Shown: piece after piece, positions 12,301 through 25,134 of the stretch
Position numbering within the stretch: position 1 is the first letter of the stretch
How the letters are laid out: every line of letters begins with the position of its first letter
Assembly: GCF_000005505.3 (NCBI RefSeq)
Contig: NC_016131.3
Coordinates: 71,560,355 to 71,624,354, forward strand
Length of the DNA: 64,000 bases
Source: Brachypodium distachyon
Taxonomy: Eukaryota; Streptophyta; Magnoliopsida; Poales; Poaceae
Direction: 5' to 3'
Position numbers and translations under genes: made by a program
The notes under the pieces: generated by a model
The model's database searches: none
What the model was told of the DNA's origin: nothing
What the model saw: only the letters and a program-made list of their open reading frames with translations

Positions 12301-14593
12301 CTGATTGCAAAACTGTTGTTTTTAACACCGCAACTGTAAGTTTTGCTTGTGCTTATGTCAGAATAGCATTGTGTCATACTCAGATCTTTTTTTATCCACT
12401 GTATGGTTATATTGTGTAGCTGGTTCAAACTGTCATTATCTGCACAGGTTGGTGTTCAGACATCTCAAATGCAAATGTGGGCAGATGGGGAGTCTTCAAT
12501 GATGTGGGAGAGATATGATGAGGAGGTTGGTTCACTAGCAGCTGCTCCTTTGCTCACCACAACTGGTCTACTGGAACAGCTCAACGTCACGAGAGACAGC
12601 AGTGATTATCTATGGTACATCACCAGGTAATGCCTTTGTGAAATTTGCAGATATCTAAATCAACGTGATCAAAGTTGAATATCTTGGGCTGTCCTTCAAG
12701 CTAAACCTTGATATGTATAAGATGATTATTATACCTGAAAAGGTTTTATCTACATTTGCAGTGTGGATGTAAGCCCATCTGAAAAATTTCTACAAGGTGG
12801 CGAACCTCTGTCTCTCACTGTGCAATCTGCTGGACATGCCTTGCATATCTTTATCAATGGACAGCTACAAGGTTTTCTACTTGAAAAGGCTTTATTGTTT
12901 TGACTATATTGGTGTTAGGAACTGAACAGTGAATAAAATAATTTTACTGTCGCTGTAGGTTCTGCCTCTGGAACAAGGGAAGCTAAAAAATTCTCATATA
13001 AGGGCAATGCCAACCTTCGTGCTGGTACTAACAAAATTGCACTGCTGAGTATTGCTTGTGGACTGCCGGTTCGTCCCCTCATTGCTACATGAACTTATAC
13101 AGCATTACAGCTAATATCTGGTCTGTGACTGACTAGTATTGTCCTGCTACATAGAATGTCGGGGTGCATTATGAGACATGGAATACTGGTATCGTTGGTC
13201 CTGTTGTGCTTCATGGGTTGGACGTGGGCTCGCGAGATCTCACCTGGCAGACTTGGTCCTATCAGGTATGTGCAGCTCCAGTATCTTCTCGGGTGACAAA
13301 TTTACGTTCAAGACAAGTAAATATATCTACCTGCAAAAAAGAAATATAGTAAATATATCTTTATCAATGCTAGGTTGGGCTGAAAGGTGAACAGATGAAT
13401 CTGAATTCCTTAGAAGGCGCAAGCTCAGTTGAGTGGATGCAAGGATCATTGTTAGCACAAGCGCCATTGTCATGGTATAGGGTATGAAAAAAAATCAATC
13501 CTCATAACCATTTACCTGTTTGTAATACTTCTAAACCCCACTCTTACGATAGTTCATCTTAATAGGCATACTTTGATACTCCGACTGGTGACGAACCTCT
13601 GGCTCTGGATATGGGTAGCATGGGAAAGGGCCAAATCTGGATAAATGGACAAAGCATTGGACGGTACTCGACATCATATGCAAGTGGGGACTGCAAAGCT
13701 TGCAGTTACGCCGGATCATACCGGGCACCCAAATGTCAAGCAGGTTGCGGTCAGCCCACACAACGTTGGTAAGACCAGTTGCTACAGCATTTGAATTAGA
13801 GACCACATACTGTACTGGTTGATATTTATCCCATTTTTCTTCACCATATTAAAACTGGAGAATTCAATTCTCTTTTCTGTGTTGTTTATGCTCCTTTAAG
13901 TGAAATAATTGATGCTACCATGATAACAAAATGGTTCAAACTGCCATATACAGGTATCATGTGCCAAAATCCTGGTTGCAACCATCAAGAAATCTATTAG
14001 TTGTTTTTGAGGAACTTGGTGGGGATTCTTCGAAGATTTCCCTTGTGAAAAGGTCAGTCTCAAGTGTATGCGCTGATGTATCCGAGTATCATACGAACAT
14101 CAAGAACTGGCAGATTGAGAATGCAGGGGAGGTTGAGTTCCACAGGCCGAAGGTGCATTTAAGATGTGCACCTGGTCAGACTATTTCTGCCATAAAATTT
14201 GCTAGCTTTGGGACACCTCTTGGGACCTGTGGAAATTTCCAGCAAGGGGATTGCCATTCAACTAAGTCACACGCTGTTCTTGAGAAGGTTAGTTTATCTT
14301 TTTCATAACTTCAGACTAAAGTAATTCCCTTCATGTGAAATATCAACCTCACCACCCTACTTGGTGCAGAAGAATTTTGCGGGAAATAGTATTAACTCTG
14401 CTGGAATTCTGCAAAATCCCTGTGTTCACAATGCTACGCTACTCACTAAGTTTTCTTGTGTTCATTTGAACAGAACTGCATTGGGCAACAAAGATGCGCC
14501 GTCACCATCTCCCCCGATAACTTTGGTGGAGATCCCTGCCCTAAGGAGATGAAAAAGGTGGCAGTTGAGGCGGTGTGTTCTCCTGGTACATAG
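9305..14593 (+). CDS. Beta-galactosidase, GH35 family, 19 coding exons
   Basis: Exons: 9305-9472, 9833-9928, 10015-10127, 10244-10310, 10403-10495, 10801-10944, 11266-11354, 11504-11609, 11720-11807, 11970-12088, 12174-12335, 12448-12626, 12762-12871, 12959-13068, 13155-13265, 13374-13481, 13566-13768, 13954-14287, 14474-14593. Joined they give 2520 bases and 839 residues with no break, the normal length for plant BGALs that carry a lectin-like tail. Residues 1-26 form a signal peptide, so the enzyme is secreted. It should remove terminal beta-galactosyl residues from cell-wall galactans and arabinogalactans. The GH35 signature [14 protein letters not shown] spans exons 5 and 6; by family analogy Glu183 is the acid/base and Glu252 in MWTEAWTGW the nucleophile. 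Residues 756-839 are a Cys-rich SUEL/galactose-lectin domain. Intron 5 has a GC donor. The start is chosen because it precedes the signal peptide directly. The paralogue number within the family cannot be assigned by eye. Confidence 0.95.
10496..10800 (+). other. GC-AG intron (intron 5 of the beta-galactosidase gene)
   Basis: Exon 5 ends CTTTCGCAG and the intron starts GCAAGT rather than GT. The acceptor GTCCAG precedes ATTGAGAATG. Only this junction joins LSQ to IENEYG in frame inside the active-site signature. GC donors are a small minority of plant introns and usually have an otherwise strong donor consensus, as here. Confidence 0.85.
11181..11244. repeat. 27-bp duplication in beta-galactosidase intron 6
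   Basis: The block GTTGTCAAACAAACTGTTGA, extended by a TTTACA-like tail, is present at 11181-11207 and 11218-11244, a 37-bp period with one mismatch. It ends about 20 bases before the exon 7 acceptor. Confidence 0.75.
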
Positions 14594-15585
14594 GTGACTT
14601 CTTCGACTAGACTAATTTAAAAGCAGTGTCGAAAACGGTGGCCTTGTGCATGATCAAGCTGAGCTAGCAGAGAGGAGAGTTCAATTGTAAAGTGTCGACT
14701 TCACCTAGATGCGGCTGGAGGATTAGAAGGCCATTGGTAGCATTCCTTCATGTCGGATTCAGATTAGTTCCGTGCTCTACTGCATCTCCATGAATTGTTC
14801 AAAGCGACCAACTGGTAATTGAGGTTGGTCCTGGAATGGGATGCAAGGAGAGTAGAGGCAAAAGACTCGATGCATTCTTTTGCATTGTGCTAGTATGTGT
14901 GGCCTGTCTCGCCTGTTTTTCTTGAAGAAGAAAGATGCAGGGTGATTTGTGCATGTATCCTTATTTTGAGATACTTGCTATCAGAGGAACCTCTAATTTC
15001 TGAAGGTTGCTCACTTGCTCTTTCTTAAGGTGGTAAACCACCTGGAACTCGAAGGAGATTTATGCCAACTTTATCTTGTGGTAAACCGTATGGTTCCTTT
15101 AGCTGACAGCCTGAAAATTCAAGGAGATTTGTGGCATTTAGTGGTAGGGCGCTTGAAATGGTTTCGTCGGTGAGAAGCAGCAGGGATCTGATTCTGATCC
15201 TATAAAATAGGGAGTACTGCCAGCTAGGAAACATACTGATGAACATCACCGGCTTGTTGTCTGAAGGAACGACATTTATGATGCTTCGTTGCCGGTCCAG
15301 CCACCGATCTTGCAGAAACCCGTGCCAGACAGCCCAGCCATGACCTGACACAACATTATCCTGATTAATCATAGCATCGACACTTTGCTTGCTCCTACCG
15401 GGCCTAATAACCAGGTCGGAATTATTGATGCCGGGAGGGATTAGATAGAAATATATACTCATTCGCGTGGCCAAGGAAAAAACAAACGCAGTAAGTCCGT
15501 ACAGGAACTATCTCCGGCGATAAATCCAAGCTGTAAAGCGTTAAAAGTATGAGCACTAAATCTAGCGATGAGAAACAAGCATGCA
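14594..15585. other. 3' flank of the beta-galactosidase gene
   Basis: The first few hundred bases should be its 3' untranslated region. No AATAAA-like signal in a convincing place and no further gene were seen. Confidence 0.4.
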
Positions 15586-15631
15586 CGATGATCCCAGCAG
15601 AAAAAGGCCGATGATCCCAGCAGAAAAAGGC
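15586..15631. repeat. Exact tandem duplication, 23 bp x 2
   Basis: A 23-base unit beginning CGATGATCCCAGCAG occurs at 15586-15608 and again at 15609-15631 without mismatch, in non-coding DNA. Confidence 0.85.
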
Positions 15632-16000
15632 CGAGAACGCAGGGTCGCGTTGCGTCCTTTTGGCATGGCGAACCTGCAGGCTGCAGTGCAGGTGCAATAA
15701 TAAAACAGGCGTCTTTTTGACGATGTGCTCCCTCCCCTTCCCTTTGCCCGACGATCCCGGTTACCGAAGCTAATGCCCCCGTCTGATCTCTGGTCTCTGG
15801 GACCGGAAGGCCACGCGCAAGATGACATTTTATACTGCCTTTTGGGACTGGCCGAGGCTGATCTGATGCATTGTTTAGTTGGAGATATTTTGTAGTATAA
15901 AAATGTTGTCAGTCCTAGGGTCAACAACTCTACAGCCGCTACACTTGGGGCTGACAATGTGCTGCAGGTCTGTGACTGAGTCAGGTAGTCAGACTGTATA

Positions 16001-16060
16001 TCAGTATTTTGTTGAGACAGTATTATCAGTATTTTGTTGAGACAGTATTCTCAGTATTTT
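16001..16060. repeat. Tandem repeat, 25 bp x 2.4
   Basis: The unit starting TCAGTATTTTGTTGAGACAG repeats at 16001-16025 and 16026-16050. A partial third copy runs to 16060. Confidence 0.85.
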
Positions 16061-16355
16061 TACTTTATCGTTTTACTCCAAGAGAAGGGCCCATTTGGCC
16101 CACGTAGCCTTTCTTAGCTAGGTTCTAGCAGCCCGGATCCAGTTTTCCGAAACGTGTGACAGGCTGGATGTTTAGGCCACAGCCCCCGATTTGAAACAAA
16201 ACCGAGGTTGGGGCTGGTTCCGTGGGGATTGGGTACAACCGAATGAGACCTAAATAAAAAAAATAAGGAAAAGACGTGGAAACTAGGATGTGATTCTCAC
16301 TAAATGATTCATTTCGGTAGAATCCAGCTTTTTCCTCTAGTATTTAACATGCTCG

Positions 16356-16604
16356 TTAAGACGTCAGAGTCATAGTTATGTTGTTGAAAACGAGGGTGTT
16401 GCACTCCTTCCAAATTTCTAGGTCAAGTAAAAAAAAGAGGCATTTGGCTGGGGCCCACATGTTTGAGATGCAAACCATAAAAAAAAACATGTGGTGGCCT
16501 TGAAGAATTGTTCCTTTTAGGCCAAACTTGCCATCATCGACAAGACAAGGTGCGGCGAAGGGCAATCTCATGGAGTCGTGTGAGCACTCGGTCCTAATGG
16601 TCAT
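16356..16604 (-). pseudogene. Possible short remnant of a LINE-type C-terminal region
   Basis: The minus-strand frame contains LEIWKECNTLVFNN. This resembles the WEIWKERN-type segment between the zinc-binding and RNase H parts of plant LINE polyproteins. The rest of the frame is not convincing and neither end is defined, so this is a weak call. Confidence 0.3.
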
Positions 16605-18586
16605 GTTCCCTGATTTCTGTTCTCTTTGTAGAATTTTATTCTCGGTGGACTCTCCGCTTGAAGTTAGAATTGCCCTGTAGAGGCCTCCTTGACTTGTAGG
16701 AAAAGTGAAAAGAAAAACAAGCTGATATCCAAATTTTGTTTGGTGACACTATTCACCCATTTCATTCAAAGGAATGAAGAAAAGGAAAGATACAAGAACT
16801 TTTGCTACATCGGTTTTAAAGGAAACACACAATATTTTGAAAATCCACCTGGACCTCTTTCTGGATTTGTAGTTTGACTTAATTTGATGGTGTTTAGTGA
16901 CGTAATAATTTTCACATGTGGTTTGACTTAAATGATGGTGTTTGTTAAGATTCATGTGTGTGTTTTTTCCAGCGGTAACTTTGAACCTATGGTTTATTTT
17001 GATAAATAAAAGAGGGAAAGACAATCCCCACGAACATTTGCCGGAGCAAGTAGGGAATTCGATGAAAAAACGGGGCAATCCTATCGGATCGAGCGAGAAT
17101 AAAAGAAAACCGTCTCCCATGCATGCGAGGCCTAGCCTAACGATGATCTCCCCATGGCAAATCATCATCATAACTCAAAAATTGCAAACAAACGTACGAG
17201 CAGCAAACGTTTGATTACCTCGGTGCAGTGGCCGAGACCACGGGCCGGACGCGTACGTACGTACCACCAATTGCTCCTCCACCCACCACCGTTGGTCCGG
17301 TCCGGTGTACATAATGCACGCGAGCTAGGCTCAACCCCATGCCGTACAATCGGGATCAGATCCGCCGTACGTTTCCTCTTGCCCCTTACCGAACGCCATG
17401 GCCAACGTGCTCCGCCCTCCGCTGTCGCCCCGGAAAGTGAAACCCGTAGCGCGCCCGCCCGGCCGGCTCGCGGGACGATGACGGGGACGCGTGGGGGATC
17501 GATCTATCGAGGCACACGACGTCGATGGCTCGAAGATTCGTCCGTCTCATCTCGGACGATCTCAACGGTGGCTACGCACTGCGACGTATTAATTGACGTG
17601 AGGCCCCTCTTCGCGCGTCTCGACGGTCGAGGCACGATGGGTGAGATGGGCTGCGCTGCCACCCCCAGCTGCCTCGTTCGAATGTGGTGACATGCACGAC
17701 TACACGAATTCCCCCCCCCCCCCCCCCGCGGCAGCAAAATCGTCAGCGTCAACATGAAGCGGCACAACATCTTGTATGACACTTTGACGTCGTATGTGCG
17801 CGCGGGACCTGATCTTCAACACGGGAAGTTGATGGATCCTGCCTAGCTGGGGTGTGGCACGAGGCAAGCTTTACGTGGGCAACACGTCTCCCAAAAACGT
17901 AGGCACGCCCTGCTTAGAGGCGCTATCTCTTTCGATGAAGAGCGCAAAAACTGGTGCTGGGATATGCTCCCCTCACCGCCTTTCTTGGATAACGCTACCA
18001 ACGGTGCATCGATCATAAATTGTTATGCTAGCGGGGATGGCAAGCACATTTGGATATCCACATCGGTCCAATTACGGATGGCACAATTTGTTCCGTCCAA
18101 GCAGCGATGGAGCGCGTATTAAGGCTTGGGCCCTTCTGCCCGCTCCAACCAACGTACGAGCAAGGAAACGGACTCGTCTGGTCAAAGGCCCACCCCCCCT
18201 CCCAGGGGCCGGCGCTCTAACCCAAGAGGCCAAGAAGCCTCACGCTCGTTTGAAAAAGAAAAAAGAAAAAACAGCACCGACCGCCCGGGGGGGAGCAGTA
18301 GCACGGCCCTCCGGTGCACGCACGTACGCACGTCTTACGTCCAGCCAGCCATGTTCCGTGCCATGCCATCACGCCGGCCGTTCACACACATTTAAAGATC
18401 CATCCATCACCCAGACACGCACACATGGACTGTCCCTTCCCTTCCCTGCACCTGTCGGCCGGCTGCCCCTCCCTCCTCTCTCCTCTCTTCTTCTAAAAAA
18501 CGTGTAGCCCAGCTGCAGCTGCACTGCACGCAGCACGCGACGGCGATGCCATTACAACAAGTACAGCAGTCAGCACTGGGTACGCT
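16605..18586. other. Intergenic, nothing coding recognised
   Basis: About 2 kb with GC-rich patches but no supported frame. It holds a C17 homopolymer and ends in CT-rich DNA just before the Copia element. Confidence 0.4.
17711..17727. repeat. C17 homopolymer
   Basis: Seventeen consecutive C residues follow TACACGAATT. Such tracts are unstable in replication and sequencing, so the exact length is uncertain. Confidence 0.8.
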
Positions 18587-18784
18587 TGAAAAGAACTAAA
18601 CCATGGAAGGAAATTGATTACGGTGGAACGCACAGCACAATCGGTCGGCCCTTGTCCCTTTATATATTGCATGCATATGACATTACAAGTTACAGTTTGA
18701 ATACAACAAGGATATCTCAACTATATCTACTTCGGTTAGGACTCTAGTTTAAACTAGATAAAATCAACTAGTTAGTTTTTAACA
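18587..18784 (-). repeat. 3' LTR of the Copia element
   Basis: It starts TGAAAAGAACTAAACCATGG and ends GTTAGTTTTTAACA on the plus strand. A purine-rich tract (minus-strand TTGAGGGAGGG) lies just inside, the expected polypurine tract. Confidence 0.9.
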
Positions 18785-18797
18785 CCCTCCCTCAATC

Positions 18798-20130
18798 TTA
18801 GCTTGGATCCAGAAGGCAAAGATTGCGCTTGCAATGCTCCAACGCCGGAGAAGATAGAGGTTTCGTGAAGATAAGTTGATCTTTAGACGAGATGAACCGA
18901 ATCTGTAGCTGTTTCTGAGAAACTCGTTCTCTGACAAAGTGGAAATCAACCTCAATGTGTTTACTACGTGCATGGAACACAGGATTTGACGACAAATATA
19001 TTGCGCCAATGTTATCACACCAAAGTATAGGAGGCTGCGGCAAGAGAATCTTCAGTTCTTGAAGGAGAGACTGAACCCAAACTATCTCTGTTGTTGCATT
19101 GGCAAGTGCCTTGTATTCTGATTCAGTGCTGGAACGTGACACTGTAGGTTGTTTACGAGCACTCCAAGCAAAAGTTACAGCCATAAAAGACTGCGTAGCC
19201 TCCTGTGGACCGGCGATCGTCAACACTACTAGCCCAATCAACATCTGGAAACGCTGACAAAGAAGAGTTGGTCGAAGGCAGTATACTCAAGCTGTGTGAT
19301 AGTGTAAACTGAACATATCGAAGGATGCGTTTGACTGCTGTCCAGTGACAATCTCGTGGCTCATGGAGAAACTGGCACACTTTGTTGACTGCGAAGGAAA
19401 GATCTGGACGTGTTATAGTTAATACTGGAGACCACCAACTATGCTTCTGTACCTGGTTGCATCATCAGCTGAAAGTGGATCACCGTCAAGAGCACACAGC
19501 TTTTCCGTAACCACCATGGGTGTGCTTGCAGGTTGACACTTAAGCATACTAGCTCGGCGTAGAAGTTCAAGAGCATACTTCTGTTGTGAGAGAAGGAAAC
19601 CACGCCCCGGTGATCGAAGGACTTCAAGCCCAAGAAAGTAGTGCAGCGGACCAAGATCCTTCACAGCAAACTCATGACGAAGTTGCTGAACCAAGCGATC
19701 AGAAGCAACCGGAGATGAACTAATGACTATCATGTCATCCACATAAACCAACAGGTAGATGACCACATCATGCCGATGAAGAATGAACAATGACGTGTGA
19801 GCCGAAGAAGCAGTGAAACCCAAACAACGAAGGACAGAACTGAGACGAGCATGCCAAGCTCGAGGTGCCTGCTTCAATCCATATAGAGCTTTGTCAAGGC
19901 GACAGAGATATTTAGGATGAGCAGAATCTTCAAAACCAGGGGGTTGGCGCATATAGACTTCCTCCTCAAAAATGCCATAGAGAAAGGCGTTCTGAATATC
20001 AAGTTGACGAACATGCCAATTCCGGGTGACAGCTACAGAGAGAAGCAGGCATATCATGGCGGGCTTGACAACCGGGCTGAATGTGTCTTCATAATCGAGT
20101 CCATATCGCTGTTATTATCTAGAGCAAGCT
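18798..20130 (-). pseudogene. Copia reverse transcriptase and RNase H, broken
   Basis: Near the start the minus strand reads DYEDTFSPVVKPAMICLLLS. The reverse-transcriptase motifs LYGLKQAPRAW and YVDDMIV follow in one frame down to about 19419. RNase H sequence with [14 protein letters not shown] and [12 protein letters not shown] follows in other frames (18798-19380). Frame changes near 19.2-19.4 kb break the polyprotein. Confidence 0.85.
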
Positions 20131-20147
20131 TATGCACAGAAAGAAGA

Positions 20148-21470
20148 TTACGAGTCACGGAAGGAACATGTAACGTCTTTGAGATAAAGTGGATGTTTGG
20201 AGGGTGTAGGAATTATAGATTGACCAATATGACTAATGTGCATACTTGAACCATTCGCTGAATGAACCTCGTCCTTGCCGTGGTAATTCTCCTTGGTGGT
20301 GAGCTTATCAAGCTCATTGGTGAGGTGATCTGTAGCCCCAGTATCAGCATACCAGCTTGTATCTACAGCATATGCCGAAGTCTGCCCTCCTTGCCCGCCT
20401 TGAGTAGCCGCTGCAATTTGGCAGTCAGTATATCTGCCATCGTTTCCAACGCCAAGAAAATCACGTTGAAATCGCTTGAAGCAGCGAGAGGCAATGTGGC
20501 CGACGGCATCACAAAGTTGGCACCGCATCCGAGGACGATCTTCACCAGGAACACGGTTGGGGTTGTTGGTGCGGTTGTTGATGTTGATCTGTTGCATCGG
20601 GTAGGAGGGGCCAGGGGATCCCGATTTGTTGGAGTAGATCGGTTTCCTCTGGTTCTGCTGCTGATATGATCTTCCACCAGAGGAGTTGTTGCTCCGAAAA
20701 TTGGTGGCATTGGCGGTGTGGAAGTCAGCAGCGGCCTCAGCTTTGCGAGACTCGATCCGCTGCTCGGTGTTCATCAACTGAGCATAAACGTCACGAGTCG
20801 GCATCACGGTGGTTCGAGCAGAAACCGCTTCTATGAGAGCATCATAGTCGCTGTCGAGTCCAGCAAGGAGATAGGAGTTAAACTCCTCAGGGTGAAGCGG
20901 CTGCCCGATCGTCGTAAGTGTATCGGATAGGGCTTTGATTTTGTTGAAGTAGACGGTCGCTGAAAAACTATGCTTCTTGGTAGCCGACAGTTGATGACGA
21001 ATCTGCATCGATCACGCCGGGGACTGTGACGCAAAGCTGTCGGCGAGCGTGGACCAGGCCTCGCCCGATGAACTGGCGAGGGGGACCATCCCAATCACTG
21101 ATTTGGTGAGTGAAGAAAGGATGGCCGACATGATCGCTTGATCCTATTGATACCAGGCTTGGAAAGCCGGGTTAGGGATTGTCGGAGAAGCACCTCCATC
21201 TCCTGCCTGAGGATTGGGAATTTTCTCTGTGGGGCACGGGAAGGTCCCATCGACGTATCCCATGAGAAGGTTGCTCCGCAGGATTGGAAGGACCTGCGCT
21301 CGTCATAGAAGGTAGTTTTCTGGCGTGAGCTTGATGGTGATGAGGTTGGCAAAGTTAATCGGCGCCGTAGGGATCGCCGCGCGAAGACTCAGGAAGGTGC
21401 TGGACATGATGGCGCCGGAAGTAGCGCTCTGCATCGCGGCGGAAGTCATGGTAGATCGGTAGGCTTTGAT
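20148..21470 (-). pseudogene. Copia gag and protease remnant
   Basis: The gag part is spread over several minus-strand frames upstream of 21008. The frame 21008-20148 carries the C-terminal gag with zinc knuckle CQLCDAVGHIASRCF (CCHC), then the protease with active-site DTGATDH. Protein similarity stops near NLLSVHKLALDNNS, where the internal deletion begins. Confidence 0.85.
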
Positions 21471-21474
21471 ACCA
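21462..21474 (-). other. Primer-binding site (initiator Met tRNA)
   Basis: Minus-strand TGGTATCAAAGCC directly abuts the LTR. It differs at one base from the usual plant Copia primer-binding site. Confidence 0.85.
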
Positions 21475-21662
21475 TGAAAAGAACAAGCTATAGAAGGAGA
21501 TTGATTATGGTGGAACGCACGGCACAATCGGCCGGCCCTTGTCCCTTTATATATTGCATGCATATAACATTACAAGCTACAATTTGAATACAACAAGATG
21601 ATATCTATTTCCGTTAGGACTCTAGTTTAAACTAGATAAAATCAACTAGTTAGTTTTTAACA
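21475..21662 (-). repeat. 5' LTR of the Copia element
   Basis: It starts TGAAAAGAACAAGCTATAG and ends GTTAGTTTTTAACA on the plus strand, aligned over its length with the other LTR. Confidence 0.9.
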
Positions 21663-24600
21663 ACACTAATTATTGGCCACCAAGTGCGGCTGCGCGACGC
21701 TGTTTCCGCTGGATTCTGTGCCTGCGCGCCTGTACTTGCTGCCGAGTTTCGTGCCATGTGTTAATTCCCGCTAGCTGTCCCCGTGCAGAATTATTTCGAG
21801 TTAAAGGGAAGAGCCGAAGAAGATGCCTGGACCTGGAGACACTGGCCACACGTACAGGACGTGCCGTGCTGCAGCCGTCGGCCCAAGGCGCAAAAGAAAA
21901 GCCGCTCGACTCGTCGTCGACGGGCGCCGCCGACGCTTGCTTTGTGGAAAAGCAGCTAGCGCACGAGAACGGGATAGATCTTGATATGGAAAAAGCAAAG
22001 GGGGATAAGGCGCGGGCGGGGACTGATCAACTCAGCTCACTCCATTCCATGATACCCCACGGCATCATCGGAATCGCCAGCCAGCCCGTACCACTCCGAG
22101 CAACGAGCTACGATCCCTGATTTTGCCATGAAACACGAGAAGAAAAGAGCAAGGAGAAGGTGATGGTTGATCTCGATCTGGACTGAGGACTTGAGTACGT
22201 GCGCGGAGGGTCGGAACAAAGGTAAACATCAAACAAATCGGTCAGTTGCTACTTCGGGACCGGCAATGCTAAATCAGTCATTTAAGACCTTTTTTTCTGC
22301 TAAACATGCATGCATCAAGGTGATGGATGATAGTAATTGCAAAAAAATAATCTAGGTGATGATACTACTATAGCATCCAATTCAATCAGGGATTGTTTAA
22401 GGGTTTATGCGTCGCGGCACGCGAATGGAAACTGGTGGAAGACGATCCCAAGGAACAACAGCAGCAGGTGCTGAGACTCACTTGGCTTCGTCCCCAACAT
22501 CTCTCCCGATTATCCGACTGCAAACTGACCTGAAAATTAAGAGTCAGAGAAAGACGACAAGAAAGAGGCAGGGTACCACGACTTTTGTTAGACAATGGCT
22601 TTGCTAGTTTGCTTACTGCGGCTCATCGATCGGGCTGTGATAATGCCATCATCACCGTCCGCGCGTTTCACGTGACCCCGATGACCGGAAGAAAATTCCA
22701 CTCTATCCTTAGTCGTTCGGCAGAGTCCCATTTCCGAACGCTACGGGCCGGGGCCGCATATACTACATTTTCTATGGCCGCCACGAGATCGACCGATAAG
22801 GTTTCCGTTTCTTTTGTTGTCCTCGTAAAGATCGGCAACCCAACTCTTGTTATTACTAGTACTACTACGATCTTTTACTTCCTTTCCAATTTGTTAATCG
22901 ATCCAGTCTGCCACTAACTTGAAGCTGATACCAGGATAATGATGTACTACTACGGAGTGTACACTTGTTAAGAAAGAAGATACTACTGCTCCTAGTCCTA
23001 GTTTATATCCCCCCAACCTAGCTAAGCTAGGAGGCCTCACGATGTTCGATCGATCGCCTCGCGTGGAGCTGCCACTTGTTCCTTGTGATCTTCGGATAAG
23101 TATCTTTCCAGACCCTCCCCCCATCTTTTCCGTCGAGGTGACAGCTTCGTGTCTGCTGCATGCAGCATGCGCCTATGATTGGTCACACTCAACTCACGCT
23201 CTTGTCAATGCCCTCAACTGAACATCAACAGACCCGCTCTCTCTTCTACGGACTGCTCACGAATGTGCCGGGGAGTTTATTCTCTGTTATCCTGCAGTGC
23301 CCCTCAAATCATTGGAAACTTCTATCTCGGCCTTATCGGGGAAACACGTCGGCGACACCTTGCCAGTCACCATCGCCTAATTCTGGTGACGAAATGAGAC
23401 AGAATTGAGGCCACCTTTGATTAAGATAAGCAGACTAAGGGGGGGCTAGGCGAGGACAATCACAAGACAGCCAGTTGATTAATTTAGCTAGCCATTAAGG
23501 TGTTGAACAAGCCTTGTGAGGTTTTCAGTGAAGAGACGACACGTAGGGTGTGCCTGTTTACAACGGCGTTGAACTGAAGCTTCTCCGTTTTCAAGGACCG
23601 ACAGGTCTGTTAGCTAGCTGTAGCCTGTAGGTGATCATCCAATCATCCGACCGATGGGATGCCTATAACTAATTGTGATGCATATGACCCATGAGTTTCT
23701 TGGAAATTAAGGATTGTGAGCTTCACAGTTATGTATCTTTCATGGGTTGCGAGTATAAAACTGAGTGCAGTTAGGCATGATTGATCTGAATGCAGCATGG
23801 TCTATATGTTTCTTGGAAAATAAGGATTGTGAACTTCACATTTGTACCAATACTATATGTTATGGCCGGAATGCATCATGCCTTACATCTGCATGAATAA
23901 TGTAAGAAATGGTTTATCTAGTACTCCGTACTAAACAATGCATGATGTCATATCTTTTGTCCCTTTTTGGGTATACCAACAAATCAAACTGGGGTAAATG
24001 CATGTAATGTAACAATTCCTCTCCTTGGTAATATATGATTATGTTTTCACAATTTGGAACAGAGGGAGCAAGCTCACACGAAAATTAGAAAACTCGAAAT
24101 TGTAGAACTGGAAAAAAAGTTATGGCATTAAGTCAACTAAACTTTGAAATCACTGGCAACAGCTCACCCAGAAAATCACTGTCACCATATTGAATAATGT
24201 GGCCATGCATTGAAGACTCTTTAGTTTGATACCCCGGTCTATAGTACCTAGAATTCTTGGTTTCCACAAAAAAGAAGAGAGAGGGGAATAAATAAATGGG
24301 ATGTGACATGCGTTTATTGATAATAAAAGCTTGAAAATGACATTGAAAATTACACTCTAATACGAATAGCTTGACAGAAATAAAGCAATTGGAATTACTA
24401 ATTTCGAATTATCAGATCCACATATATAGTTGCGACTTATTCACTATTAAATTACTAATAACCACAATCTTGAGACGTGCACAATATACTTATTGAATAG
24501 AGAATAGAGTTTACGTGTCCATAATGAATAACACCCAACTGTTCATCGATTTGTTGTTGCCGAATCTCGCGTCATTCAGAATGGCCCCGCATGTAAGTGA

Positions 24601-24998
24601 GGCGACTCGCAAAGCAGCGGCAAGGGGGGTTGAGGGGTCAAATTCATGATAGGAGGGGACCACGAAAACACTTGTCCTTGCACATCACTACCACATGTCC
24701 AATTTCAAAAGCAAGTATTGCCACCAAACTGAAATAAAGGTTTGCAATTGTTATCTCATTATCTGGTGTTAGGGGCCCTCCTGTGCCCCTTTAACTAGAA
24801 ACGAAAAGAAAGGAGATTGGGTCATGCAAATGTATGTGGCAAATTCTCCGGTACCCATTACTCCAGCAGGACTAAACGGAGTATTAGAAATGGGCATTTT
24901 TGTCTTTTCATATTTTTGCATGGATAAAATAATAATTAAGAAATAGGTCGATCGTCTTCCCCACTCGAGCCTGCGTTGTCCTTGCCGCGCGCGGCGCC
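21663..24998. other. Intergenic region, no gene recognised
   Basis: About 3.3 kb of mixed composition with only short frames on both strands and no domain. It contains one pair of short direct repeats, listed separately. Confidence 0.4.
23695..23843. repeat. Direct repeats of 36 bp, 113-bp spacing
   Basis: GTTTCTTGGAAATTAAGGAT at 23695 is repeated with one mismatch at 23808. Both copies continue into TGTGA-CTTCACA-type sequence with few mismatches. Confidence 0.7.
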
Positions 24999-25134
24999 GC
25001 CTTCCCTGCCCGTGCCCGTCACCGTCCTCCCCGCGCGTGCCTGCCTTCCCTGCCCGCGCCCGTCGCGGTCCTCGCCGCGCGCGCCGCCGCCTTCCCTGCC
25101 CGCGCACGTCGCCGTCCTCCCCGCGCGCACCGCC
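24999..25134. repeat. GC-rich imperfect tandem repeat, three units of 44-46 bp
   Basis: Units starting GCCTTCCCTGCCCG begin at 24999, 25043 and 25089. Each ends in a CCGCGCGC-like block. The surrounding 24960-25300 is extremely GC-rich in an AT-rich neighbourhood. All six frames are Arg/Pro/Ala-rich, so no coding claim is made. Confidence 0.65.

Larger units (their letters stand above)
18587..21662 (-). mobile_element. Ty1/Copia LTR retrotransposon, internally deleted
   Basis: Two near-identical LTRs (18587-18784 and 21475-21662, both TG...CA) enclose 2.7 kb. Flanking 5-mers ACGCT (18582-18586) and ACACT (21663-21667) fit a 5-bp target duplication with one change. On the minus strand a 13-base primer-binding site matching initiator-Met tRNA abuts the 5' LTR. 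Gag, zinc knuckle, protease, reverse transcriptase and RNase H occur in Copia order, but integrase is absent: protease-proximal sequence joins straight to the start of the reverse transcriptase near 20100-20150. Frameshifts in gag and pol show it is dead. LTR differences of several percent suggest an old insertion. Confidence 0.92.
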
